Origin: Firmicutes bacterium UBA1702
GTDB lineage: Bacteria; Bacillota; Clostridia; Peptostreptococcales; Anaerovoracaceae
Length of the DNA: 30,234 bases
Direction: 5' to 3'
NCBI GenBank assembly: GCA_002320005.1
Contig: DCJK01000008.1
Coordinates: forward strand, 1 to 30,234
Shown: positions 1 to 7,631 of the stretch, one piece after another
How positions within the stretch are numbered: position 1 is the stretch's first letter
How the letters are laid out: every line of letters starts with the position of its first letter
The notes under the pieces: model-generated
Seen by the model: the letters and a program-made list of their open reading frames with translations, nothing else
Told to the model about the DNA's origin: nothing
The model's database searches: none
Program-made: the position numbers and the translations under genes

Positions 1-342
1 ATACGCATGGAACCGGGGCCGGGCTTTCCGGCCTTCCTTGGCTTTCACGCTATTCCGGGACGGGACGATGGCCACAGCCACGTTTGGCAGCATGGCAAGG
101 AGCTTTTCTCCCGTCACCCACTCCTTCGGATTTTCCGTATGGTCGTTGTCGCAGTCCATCACCGCCACATCGGAAGCCAGGAAGTTATCCCGGCTCCGGT
201 AGTTGTCCTTATAGGCCGCACAAACGTGGTCGAAAGCAGCAGCCGTCCCCAGTTCCCTGCTGCTTGTGATGACTGCTTTATTAGGATATATGGCATTTCG
301 TTCGTTGCCGGTACAGTCAGCCGTGTAAATCGTAAATCTCAT
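1..342 (-). CDS. Phage/plasmid primase-like protein, N-terminal part (runs off the window)
   Basis: Only the first 114 codons are inside the window; the gene continues past position 1. The ATG overlaps the TGA of the upstream gene (ATGA), so the two are translationally coupled. The translation contains AVMDCDNDHT, with an Asp-x-Asp pair after a hydrophobic strand, and about 50 residues later RPRFHAY. This pair resembles motif I (DxD) and motif II (x-H) of archaeo-eukaryotic-type primase domains seen at the start of phage and integrative-element primase-helicases. The neighbours (antirepressor, DUF4406-like protein, sigma-like regulator) fit a phage replication/early region. The family call is inferred from these motifs and context; the helicase part cannot be seen. 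Confidence 0.6.
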   Translation of the reverse strand, partial: MRFTIYTADCTGNERNAIYPNKAVITSSRELGTAAAFDHVCAAYKDNYRSRDNFLASDVAVMDCDNDHTENPKEWVTGEKLLAMLPNVAVAIVPSRNSVKAKEGRKARPRFHAY

Positions 343-767
343 TTTTCTGCCTCCTCGAGGGTTTCGTTAAAGAATCTCAGCCGATAGTTCTTCCATCTGG
401 CCCGCCGAATCTCCGCATCCATGCCAGGAGATATGGTATCCCCGAATACCCACACTTCCCGGCAAAGACTCATGAGGATGTTGCCGAAATGGAGCCCTGC
501 CTCCCGTTCCTTTGGATCCCGGTCATCCAGGAACTGAGGAAAGAGGAGATGCGGAGCCAAGGGCAAGTACCCTTCTTCGAAGGCAAAGCGGCAGTACCGC
601 CTTGCTGCCAGGATATTTTTATCCGTTGCCCCGGAATACGGGGAACAGATATATACGAGAGGCCGGTAAGCCCGGAGTGCCTTCCGCTGGGCTTCGACAG
701 CACTGAGGGCTCTCTGCGGAGTAGGATCCTGATAATGCTCCTGGTTAAATTTCTCCACTGTCGCCAC
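339..767 (-). CDS. DUF4406/DUF7768-like (deoxyribosyltransferase-fold) phage protein
   Basis: 142 residues. The core starts PLVYICSPYSG near residue 37 and continues through a region ending SPGMDAEIRRAR, the pattern of the small nucleoside 2-deoxyribosyltransferase-like proteins (DUF4406, now DUF7768) that are common in phages and integrative elements. Family members may act on nucleotides, but the function is not established. The start is GTG at 767, close to an AAGGGG; a second in-frame GTG at 758 is better spaced and may be the real start. The gene overlaps the upstream antirepressor by 23 bases and the downstream primase by 4, so all three are one transcript. Confidence 0.7.
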   Translation of the reverse strand: MATVEKFNQEHYQDPTPQRALSAVEAQRKALRAYRPLVYICSPYSGATDKNILAARRYCRFAFEEGYLPLAPHLLFPQFLDDRDPKEREAGLHFGNILMSLCREVWVFGDTISPGMDAEIRRARWKNYRLRFFNETLEEAEK

Positions 768-1542
768 GCCCCTTTTCGATCAAGGGATAGTTCCCTTCTG
801 ATGTCATCAGCTGATAAATAAACAGTCGTCCCTTCTGGGTCCAGTACATATAAGTGCGGTTATGGGGAATGCCATAGCTATCGGGAACACTGTATGTCTT
901 GGTGCTGGTGTACCCCATGGGAGCGTATTTCTGGTAGAGCAGCCATATTTTTCCCTGCTTGTACTGGATTCCGTGTTCATGGAGCCAGTTATTCATATGC
1001 CGGGCAGACCATCCATAATCCTTTGCAATGACCGAAGTCGGAACCAGATCTTTGCATTGAAGGACCAGATCGTAGTAGCATGCCTTCGGCTGGAGCTCTG
1101 CGATCTGCTGCTTCTGAGCAGCTGCCAAAAGTTCCATGGATTCACGCCGTTCCCGTTCTTCCTTGAGCTTAGTAAAGGCTGTAATGGCAAGGTCCGGATT
1201 ATCAAGGATAGCTTCCGTTGCATACAGACCGGATTGGCGGATAGAAGGAATGACTTTGTGTGTTACCCATCTTTTAAATGCCCTGGCTTCAGGTTTCCGG
1301 CTGCTGAGAATCAGGGTGTAGAGTCCCGGCTCATTCACAACACGTTTTTCCGGATTGCCAGGAATACCCTCGGTTAAAACTAGGGTATTCTTTTCATCGT
1401 CATCCAGCCTCGAAAGAGCATCGCTGGGGTTGGCAATACCAAGGATGCGGCACACATCGGCGGCCACGAACCATGGCTCTCCGTTCACAACAGCTGTCCG
1501 CACATCCATCCCGTTATAAATGAAGTCTTTTGTTGTAGTCAT
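745..1542 (-). CDS. Phage antirepressor (BRO-N plus KilAC)
   Basis: 265 residues. The N-terminal 105 residues form a BRO-type domain (GEPWFVAADVCRILGI, then FKRWVTHKVIPSIR). The C-terminal part (about residues 150-255) is a KilAC-type DNA-binding domain with the pattern LVPTSVIAKDYGWSARHMN. Proteins of this kind bind or counteract the prophage repressor and switch on lytic genes. The start is well supported: AAGGAGG lies 8 bases before the ATG. It is the first large gene after the sigma-like regulator and the leader RNA, an arrangement known from phages in which antirepressor expression is held down by a c4-type antisense RNA. Confidence 0.85.
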   Translation of the reverse strand: MTTTKDFIYNGMDVRTAVVNGEPWFVAADVCRILGIANPSDALSRLDDDEKNTLVLTEGIPGNPEKRVVNEPGLYTLILSSRKPEARAFKRWVTHKVIPSIRQSGLYATEAILDNPDLAITAFTKLKEERERRESMELLAAAQKQQIAELQPKACYYDLVLQCKDLVPTSVIAKDYGWSARHMNNWLHEHGIQYKQGKIWLLYQKYAPMGYTSTKTYSVPDSYGIPHNRTYMYWTQKGRLFIYQLMTSEGNYPLIEKGRGDSGEI

Positions 1543-1605
1543 TTTGATGACCTCCTTGAAAGTAAGTTTGGAATTGTTTTCCTATTCATTAGCCAGGAGA
1601 ACCCG

Positions 1606-2220
1606 TCAAATCTGACGGTTTCCAAAAAATTCCTGTAATTTTTTCTTTGCCCGCTTCAGCTTCTGGGTGATATTGTTTTCATTGGCACCGGTTCTGGCAG
1701 CATATGCCCGGATGGATTCCCCATCGATATAGACAGCAATGACAGCCTCTGCCCATTCCGGTTTCTTGGCCAATGCGATCCTGATGGTTTGCTGGGTTTC
1801 TTCATCGCTGGCTTCGCGATCCCGTTCCACTTCATCCCGGCTCACAAGACTCATATCCGGCATTGCCTTTCCATTCCGTTTGCATCCGCTCCCAGCAACT
1901 GCACAACCGCAGGTATCAGGAGCATCTTCGATGGGATTCATCAGGTTGTTTTCTTCTTCATCCCGTCCCTGATAATCCGGGAATTCACTTCTTCTGCGGC
2001 GCTCCCTGTGCCAATCATTGTAGAGGGGTTTGTTGAAGTCTTCGTTCATGATTTCCTGGGCACTGCGCCGGGTTACGTGTTCGCCTTCCGGTGCAGCCTG
2101 TTTTCTCAGTTCGTAATCCCGCTCGATCATGATCTGGCAGTCACCTTCAGGGACTTCCACTACCGTGACCACTGGTGCTTTCGATTCATCCCAACTGTAG
2201 TGTTTGACTCTGATTTTCAT
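1606..2220 (-). CDS. Sigma-70 region-4-like phage regulator
   Basis: 204 residues from ATG 2220. The last 60 residues (AEAVIAVYIDGESIRAYAARTG, then ENNITQKLKRAKKKLQEFF) form a helix-turn-helix like sigma factor region 4, common in small phage-encoded sigma-like activators. The first 140 residues are charged and not recognised, with a small Cys-containing stretch (CGCAVAGSGC). The open frame extends to 2364, but the AAAGGA 8 bases before ATG 2220 and the structured leader upstream argue for the short form. The ribosome site and start lie inside a long inverted repeat (2220-2268), so translation is probably controlled by RNA structure. Confidence 0.65.
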   Translation of the reverse strand: MKIRVKHYSWDESKAPVVTVVEVPEGDCQIMIERDYELRKQAAPEGEHVTRRSAQEIMNEDFNKPLYNDWHRERRRRSEFPDYQGRDEEENNLMNPIEDAPDTCGCAVAGSGCKRNGKAMPDMSLVSRDEVERDREASDEETQQTIRIALAKKPEWAEAVIAVYIDGESIRAYAARTGANENNITQKLKRAKKKLQEFFGNRQI

Positions 2221-2345
2221 TTTTGGCATCCTTTCCGTCCGTGCCAGGGGACGAAGGGATGCCAAAAAGACCTGCGGGGAAAGTCCCCCACAGGTCCTGG
2301 TAAGCCCAAAATGGCACACGGGAACAAACGGTGGGGGCATTTCCA
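2220..2345 (-). ncRNA. Structured leader, possible c4-type antisense RNA
   Basis: Read on the minus strand, a hairpin GACCTG-x-GGGGG / TCCCC-x-CAGGTC (2269-2296, three-base loop) is followed by TTTTTGGCATCC (2257-2268 reversed) whose perfect 12-base complement GGATGCCAAAAA contains the end of the ribosome site and touches the ATG of the sigma-like gene. Inside those arms a further 8 pairs (2232-2240 with 2249-2256, one bulge) extend the stem. Phage c4 RNAs have this logic: a processed hairpin RNA upstream whose short segments pair with the ribosome site of the next gene. I judge c4 from memory of the shape, not from a covariance search. It could instead be a cis RBS-sequestering hairpin. Confidence 0.5.
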
Positions 2346-2353
2346 GTCCTGCC

Positions 2354-2371
2354 CACCGCATCACTGCGGTG
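2354..2371 (-). other. Small perfect hairpin upstream of the leader RNA
   Basis: CACCGCA-TCAC-TGCGGTG, 7 perfect pairs and a four-base loop. No T-run follows on either strand, so it is not an obvious terminator. It may be the 5' part of the leader RNA or an operator. Confidence 0.35.
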
Positions 2372-2628
2372 ATTCAGAACTGTCTATGCATCCCATCGTC
2401 CTCATGCGCATCTCGGACAACAGAGATTTTTTTGTTATGGGTGCCTGAGCACTCATATGGAAGCAGGACTGCCTGCTGCCGTATCAATGTTCAGACTATC
2501 CGTCCAGCTTTTGGAATACCCGCTTGCTGGTCGGTCATAATGAAATCGAACTTACTGATTGCAGATTATATTTCTGCATTTGCGGTATTCAGATTCACAG
2601 CCACACAGAAAATTCCACACATGCATGG

Positions 2629-2634
2629 TATAAT
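2629..2634 (+). promoter_or_regulatory. Candidate extended -10 for the four-gene operon
   Basis: TATAAT preceded by TGG, the extended -10 pattern, in an otherwise gene-free stretch (2372-2784). No good -35 is seen at the usual distance. It would give a leader of about 145 bases before the first start codon. Downstream, AAGGTTACT occurs twice (2705-2713 and 2737-2745, same orientation, 32 bases apart), which could be sites for a regulator such as the XRE protein at the operon end. Confidence 0.35.
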
Positions 2635-2784
2635 GTTAGAAAACCAGTAGTCACACTTCCTTCCACCTCCCGTCTTCAATTTCTGATTTCATCCTATTCT
2701 TGATAAGGTTACTGTCAATCCGTAGTCCGGGTGGTTAAGGTTACTAACGATACTTAAGCTTACTTTTTTTCAGGAGGTACTGTT

Positions 2785-4177
2785 ATGCCCTCACAAAACA
2801 ACTTCCACGTTCCCCATTTATGCGGTGGTATCCTGTTCAATCTTTTACTGGAAACAAGAAAAACACGCGGAAAAATCCGTGACAGGGCACAATGGCGGAA
2901 CAGACGGTCTTTCTGATTTGGATGTATATATAGGACTTGTAAATGTTGTAGCTGGCAATGACTGGAAAGATGTTGACGGGACAACAAAAAATAAATGTGT
3001 ATCTAACTATAAAAGGTGCGTGGACAGCACAGGTTCATATGTTCCTTTTACTGATGAGGTTTTTAGGAAAGCCTTCGATTCGGAATACAATAAAAAAAGC
3101 CCTGCCCTCCTTGAAAGGATGGCAAGGTTCATAGAACAGTATTTGAGTCTTGAAAAGTGCAAGTGGCTTGGCAAAGCATTGATTGAAATCATGCAAAAAG
3201 ACCCTTCAATCAATGATGATGCCGAAATTGCTGTAGACTTTGGACAAAATATTTCTATAAAAAAACTGCATGAGGCAAAGAACATTCACTTTTTGCCTTT
3301 TTTCCTAAGCGTACTGCATTACGTAATCGATAATTGCCCTGACTGCGAATCCGGGCGGTCCACCTTTGAAACCTGGTATTGCCAAGTTGGTCCGAAAGCG
3401 CCATGGAAACCCAAACATGATGTACTCAGTAAACTCGGTGGCACCATCGGCGATATGGAAGTGTCAGTGAATCTGGAAGTTCAGAAAGCCATTACGATAA
3501 AAGATGCAGAACATAGAAATTCCGAGAGTACATCTTCTGCAGATGAATGCTCATCGGAAAAGCCAGATAAAAATAATGATATTCTTTCACCCGAATCCCC
3601 GCTTTCCAACCGTGATACCACTCTTTTACCCCGGCTGGCGAAGGGATTCAACAAAATATTGAAGTTTGCCAAAGACACGGACCTCAGTATAGAACGTATG
3701 CCTTCCGAAATTCCGAATACCTTTGATACCCTGTATAATGAATGGAAGGATCAAGACACGGACTTTAAAGATCCGGAACTGAATAAATTGAAATATGACA
3801 TTCTAAATACATTGTATGGGTATTTCGACTTCTGGGGAACTCATCTTTGGTCCAACGATGATTCTGATTGCTTTGTCCACCTAAAAAATACGTACAAAGA
3901 TTCCTGGAAAAAAGAAGGAGAACTTCGTCAGCAGGCCATGAAGGACAGAGAAGCTTTCACCCGTCTGCATGAAAGGCTTTGTCGGTATATCATAGACTTT
4001 GATATCTATCTAAACAAAACTGAACCAGTTGAAGCCAAGGTCGTAGAAGAAACGCCGCCTCTGGAAAATAATCAAGGCGGCAGCCGGACTACAATTATCG
4101 AGCACCAGACCAATATCGGCCACAGTGTGTCAAAGACATATAACATAAAGGACAGCACTGTCACATTTAATGATTAA
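2785..4177 (+). pseudogene. Unrecognised first gene of RloC-like operon, apparent frameshift near the start
   Basis: Translation should start at ATG 2785 (AGGAGG 7 bases upstream). That frame gives HVPHLCGGILFNLLLETRK and then runs into TGA at 2914. The next frame carries GGTDGLSDLDVYIGLVNVV and continues for over 400 residues to 4177 with no well-placed start of its own. The two halves read as one protein of about 460 residues if one extra base is skipped between about 2860 and 2890, where an A-run (GGAAAAATCC) lies. So it is a recent frameshift, a sequencing error, or a programmed +1 shift. The product has an N-terminal half rich in helices (HFLPFFLSVLHYVID), a charged linker (about 3500-3620), a second helical part, and a short C-terminal tail with TNIGHSVSKTYNIKDS. 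I recognise no catalytic motif. The context makes it a partner of the ABC ATPase. Confidence 0.7.
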
Positions 4178-4307
4178 GGAGAAACAATGTATGAAGAATT
4201 TAACAGCTCCTGGCCCACATCAAGTGCGGCCGATAGCCCAAACGAATATAGGGAATCAGGTCATAAAGACATACAACATTCAGGACAGCAACGTTAACAT
4301 CTATAAT
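4109..4307 (+). repeat. Shared 22-codon motif at gene junction (4109-4174 and 4242-4307)
   Basis: The last 22 codons of the first protein (4109-4174) and an N-terminal stretch of the second (4242-4307) encode the same pattern: TNIG, two residues, V, one residue, KTYNI, one residue, DS, one residue, V. DNA similarity is also visible (shared runs such as AAGACATA and AGGACAGCA). It looks like a duplicated beta-strand or adaptor peptide. Confidence 0.8.
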
Positions 4308-4841
4308 ACGTGTCCACCTAACCAAGGGAATCCATATAGTGCAGCCCAAATGATTGCACTCAATAATTTCAGCAAAGAATATTATCAGCTCCTCGTTACC
4401 TGTGAAACAGATGTCTTTGAAAATAATAACGCCACATTTCCCTTAGACCGTGCGTTAAGTCAAAGGTATGTTCCGGAAGAAATATTAACCCGTTGTTCGT
4501 CTTTGTCAGAAGAAGGGATTGCCGAACTGAAGACCTTTCCGGCCATTGTCTGTATGGAAAACACAGGGTTCAATGGAATTACAGATCCTAATCAAACCGC
4601 GATATTCGCATATATAACACGAGTAAAAATGGAAGGCTACCAAGTTAGAGTGGCGTTCCAGCCCATTGCACCATTCCATCAAAAAATACTTTGTGAACAG
4701 AAATATGCTGTTTATTTCGACTTGAACATGAGTTGTGCCATTACGGATTTGAATCGCACTGCCTGGTCTATCCATAAAGTGAATCTTTTTGAAGCTTTCA
4801 ATGAGTCTGGACTGGGATATCTCCCGCACCCTTCTATTTAA
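4191..4841 (+). CDS. Unrecognised middle component of RloC-like operon
   Basis: 216 residues from ATG 4191, which has AAGGAG 9 bases upstream; an in-frame ATG at 4170 overlaps the preceding gene but lacks a ribosome site. The N-terminal segment (about residues 15-40) contains TNIGNQVIKTYNIQDSNV, nearly the same as the C-terminal tail of the preceding protein. The rest is a compact domain ending in helices (NLFEAFNESGLGYLPHPS). No known family is recognised and no catalytic signature stands out. It sits 12 bases before the ATPase gene, so all are co-transcribed. By position it resembles the middle protein of multi-component ABC-ATPase conflict systems, which is inference only. Confidence 0.75.
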   Translation: MKNLTAPGPHQVRPIAQTNIGNQVIKTYNIQDSNVNIYNTCPPNQGNPYSAAQMIALNNFSKEYYQLLVTCETDVFENNNATFPLDRALSQRYVPEEILTRCSSLSEEGIAELKTFPAIVCMENTGFNGITDPNQTAIFAYITRVKMEGYQVRVAFQPIAPFHQKILCEQKYAVYFDLNMSCAITDLNRTAWSIHKVNLFEAFNESGLGYLPHPSI

Positions 4842-4853
4842 AGGTGACTGTCT

Positions 4854-7205
4854 ATGAACAGAAAATATCCAAGCGAAATAACAGAAATTAGAGTGGATGA
4901 TGCAACCTTTAAAAATACAGGCACTGTCATCACCCCCACCTATATCAACTACTTTTTCGGAAACAACGGCACGGGAAAATCCACTATTGCCAAAGCAATC
5001 CAATCTGGAACTGGCATCAAGTATGCTCCAGGAAGATCTGCCACAGACTACCAGGTATTGGTTTTCAACCAAGAATATATCAATCGAAATATGCAGAACT
5101 TCCATAACCTTCCAGGTGTTTTTACGATGGCCGAGGAGAATGCAGAAATCCAGGACAAGATTGATGAGGCTGCAGAGCAGCTGGCTGATGCACAGGAAAA
5201 AGTATCAGATGCCACGGATGAAAAAGAAAAATTAATTAAAATAAAAAAAGAAATCTGTACAAAGTTCTACGATGAAATCTGGCGGCGGACTGGAAAACTG
5301 CGTAAAACATTTCCAGGCACACAGGCTGGATACCTCAAATCAAAGGCTAATTTAGCCGACAAAGTAAAACTGTGTTCACCCAGCGAATATGATTTGGATG
5401 ATCTTAAACGGATGTATGATTCTGCCTACTCTTCTACAGCACAGAGCTATCCTCGCTTTAATACAATTAGCGATACTACTGTGCTTGACAGCATTGAAGG
5501 CAGCGAAATTCTATCTGTTGCAATTGTCAATTCCTCAGATACCCAACTTGCAAAATTTTGGAAGAAAATCAAGGCTTCCGAATGGGTGCGTCAAGGCCAT
5601 TCTGCATATCATGGCAAAACCGATGGGAAATGTCCTTTTTGTTCACAGCCTTTGCCTTCAGAATTTGAAAAATTCTTGACAGACAGTTTTGATGACCAAT
5701 ACGAGAAGAACCTTACAAAGCTATCAGCATTCCTTGAAGATTACAGAAACACAGCCAACGCTTTATTTATGCCTTTGTCAAAACTTCCAGAACCGCTATA
5801 TCCTGTCCTTGATGAAAAACCCTACAAGGATAAACTGGAAGCCCTAAGAGGTATTATTTCTACAAACATAAACCGGATAAAAGAAAAAATAGCCGAACCT
5901 TCTAAATCTATTAAATTGGATAATACCGCACCACTACTACAAGAACTCCAAAAAATGATTACAGATTATAATAAACTAATTTCTGATAACAACATGGTAG
6001 TTGCTGATGCCCCTAAGAAAAAAGAAGAATGCAAAGAAAAAGTCTTTTCTTTCATGTCCTTCATAACAAATGAAACAATCAAGGCTTTCAACAAAAGTAT
6101 CTCTGACATTAATAAACAGCTAAACAAGCAACAGGAAATCATTGATACTCAGACAGAGCAAGGTGCGGATATCAGAGAAGAAATCCGTGTTCTAAACAGC
6201 CAGACAAAAGAAACTGAGTCCGCCATGAACAACATAAACCTTATGCTGAAAGATGCCGGATTCCAGGGATTTAAAGTCTGTCCCCACTGGGAAGAAAGAA
6301 GAAATCCGGATGGTTCTGTAAAACGAGTAATTCCTTCGCCGATTCGTAACTATGCTGTAGTCCGTACCGATACCGAAACAGGAGAAGAAGAAATTGCACA
6401 TGACCTTAGTGAAGGAGAAAAGAATTTCATCGCCTTCCTGTATTTCCAGCAAACTGTATTCGGGAGCACTGACGCAGACAGCGATTCTCTGCAAAAAATA
6501 GTTGTTATTGATGACCCCGTTTCCAGCATGGACAGTGGTACGCTTTTTATTGTAAGTGCTCAAATCCGTAAGATGATCCATATTTGCCGAAACAATGTTG
6601 ACAACCGGCAACCGGCAGCAGATGGAAATTTCATCAAGCAGATTTTCATTCTTACCCATAATGCTTATTTCCATCGAGAGGTAAGTTACCTTTATGCCCG
6701 ACAGTGGAACTTTGTATCTTTTTACCTGGTCCGCAAAATCAACAATAAATCTTCCGTCCAGTTGTTTGAAAAGCAGAACCCCGACTGCCCTACCAAAATG
6801 ATGAATGTCAATCCCGTCAAGAACTCCTACGCTGCCCTTTGGGAATCTTATAAGGAAGTCCGGAGCGGTATCCCGTTAAAGAGCACCATCCGCAGGATTT
6901 TAGAATACTATTTCCTGCAATTATGCGGCTATGAAGGAGACGATTTGAGAAAACGTATCCTGGAAGACCATAAGAACAACTTTCTATATGACGAAAATGG
7001 CCATGAAACTCCAGAACGATACGAGATGGCTAAGGTCCTTCTGTCTTACATCATCTCCGATAATTCCAGCGTGAATGATGGAATCAACTACACGGACGAT
7101 TTCCTCGATGAACAGCTTTACAGGGATACATTTAAAATGATTTTCAAATACATGAATCAGGAACAGCACTTCAATATGATGATGGGTAACGAACAAGGAG
7201 AATAA
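4854..7205 (+). CDS. RloC/PrrC-like ABC ATPase (AAA_13), candidate anticodon nuclease
   Basis: 783 residues. Walker A GNNGTGKST at 36-44, Q-loop region QVLVFNQEYINRNM about 68-81, long coiled coil from about 115, a zinc-hook CPFC at 260-263, second coiled coil to about 460, ABC signature LSEGE at 518-522, Walker B VVIDDP with Asp553-Asp554, D-loop SSMDS at 557-561 and H-loop His602. After the ATPase head comes RRILE (Arg680, Glu684) and His706, which matches the Arg-x3-Glu...His arrangement of the PrrC/RloC tRNA anticodon nuclease centre. Length, hook and order match RloC. RloC links DNA damage sensing to tRNA cleavage and abortive infection. The triad is also seen in relatives of unproven activity, so nuclease activity is inference. 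Start: AAAGGTGA 6 bases before ATG. Unlike stand-alone rloC, two extra genes precede it. Confidence 0.8.
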   Translation: MNRKYPSEITEIRVDDATFKNTGTVITPTYINYFFGNNGTGKSTIAKAIQSGTGIKYAPGRSATDYQVLVFNQEYINRNMQNFHNLPGVFTMAEENAEIQDKIDEAAEQLADAQEKVSDATDEKEKLIKIKKEICTKFYDEIWRRTGKLRKTFPGTQAGYLKSKANLADKVKLCSPSEYDLDDLKRMYDSAYSSTAQSYPRFNTISDTTVLDSIEGSEILSVAIVNSSDTQLAKFWKKIKASEWVRQGHSAYHGKTDGKCPFCSQPLPSEFEKFLTDSFDDQYEKNLTKLSAFLEDYRNTANALFMPLSKLPEPLYPVLDEKPYKDKLEALRGIISTNINRIKEKIAEPSKSIKLDNTAPLLQELQKMITDYNKLISDNNMVVADAPKKKEECKEKVFSFMSFITNETIKAFNKSISDINKQLNKQQEIIDTQTEQGADIREEIRVLNSQTKETESAMNNINLMLKDAGFQGFKVCPHWEERRNPDGSVKRVIPSPIRNYAVVRTDTETGEEEIAHDLSEGEKNFIAFLYFQQTVFGSTDADSDSLQKIVVIDDPVSSMDSGTLFIVSAQIRKMIHICRNNVDNRQPAADGNFIKQIFILTHNAYFHREVSYLYARQWNFVSFYLVRKINNKSSVQLFEKQNPDCPTKMMNVNPVKNSYAALWESYKEVRSGIPLKSTIRRILEYYFLQLCGYEGDDLRKRILEDHKNNFLYDENGHETPERYEMAKVLLSYIISDNSSVNDGINYTDDFLDEQLYRDTFKMIFKYMNQEQHFNMMMGNEQGE

Positions 7206-7209
7206 TGAA

Positions 7210-7413
7210 ATGCGTATCAGCTACAATAAACTATGGAAGTTGTTGATTGACAAAAATATGACCAAGATGGAATTAAAGGAAGCAGCCGGAGTAAGTTCCG
7301 CTTCAATTGCAAAGCTCGGCAAAGGTGCCAATATTACAACCGATGTCCTGCTTAAAATCTGCGAGGCCCTTCATTGCCGTGTAGAAGATATTATCGAAAC
7401 GATCAATGATTAA
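7210..7413 (+). CDS. Small XRE-family helix-turn-helix regulator
   Basis: 67 residues, nearly all a Cro/C1-type helix-turn-helix (LWKLLIDKNMTKMELKEAAG, then IAKLGKGANITTDVLLKICE, ending CRVEDIIE). Proteins of this size and pattern often accompany restriction or other defence genes and repress their own operon. It begins 4 bases after the ATPase stop, with AAGGAG inside the end of that gene, so it is translationally coupled and last in the operon. The repeated AAGGTTACT motifs before the first gene are possible targets (inference). Confidence 0.85.
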   Translation: MRISYNKLWKLLIDKNMTKMELKEAAGVSSASIAKLGKGANITTDVLLKICEALHCRVEDIIETIND

Positions 7414-7415
7414 AA

Positions 7416-7460
7416 AAAGGACTCCATGTAAACTGATATAGTCTGCATGGAGTCCTTTTC
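7416..7460 (+). terminator. Strong bidirectional terminator after the RloC-like operon
   Basis: A-run, then GGACTCCATG (7419-7428), a 17-base loop, CATGGAGTCC (7446-7455) and a T-run. All ten pairs are perfect, and the A-run lets it work from either strand. Confidence 0.9.
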
Positions 7461-7586
7461 TCACATAAACCATGAACGATTACCAAACTATTGAACGGTG
7501 GTCTTTTATCCAATCGTTCAGATGTTGTGCATTTATGACTTTAGAAAGAATATTCCTGAATACACAGATATTCTTTTTATGGGAAA

Positions 7587-7626
7587 ATAAAAAATGAGCC
7601 TTCGAAGGAAAATCCTTCAGAAGCCC
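7587..7626 (-). terminator. Terminator after truncated hsdM
   Basis: On the minus strand GGCTTCTGAAGGA and TCCTTCGAAGGCT form an imperfect stem around a short loop, followed by a T-rich tract. It begins 6 bases past the hsdM fragment stop. Confidence 0.7.
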
Positions 7627-7631
7627 ATATA

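Noticed and set aside
2221..2364. N-terminal extension of the sigma-like protein to 2364
   Set aside because: It would translate the structured leader; the ribosome site fits ATG 2220 instead.
4506..5105. 199-codon minus-strand ORF
   Set aside because: Lies across two well-supported plus-strand genes; no family features or ribosome site.
6192..6674. 160-codon minus-strand ORF
   Set aside because: Antisense shadow of the ATPase head, whose motifs are clear.
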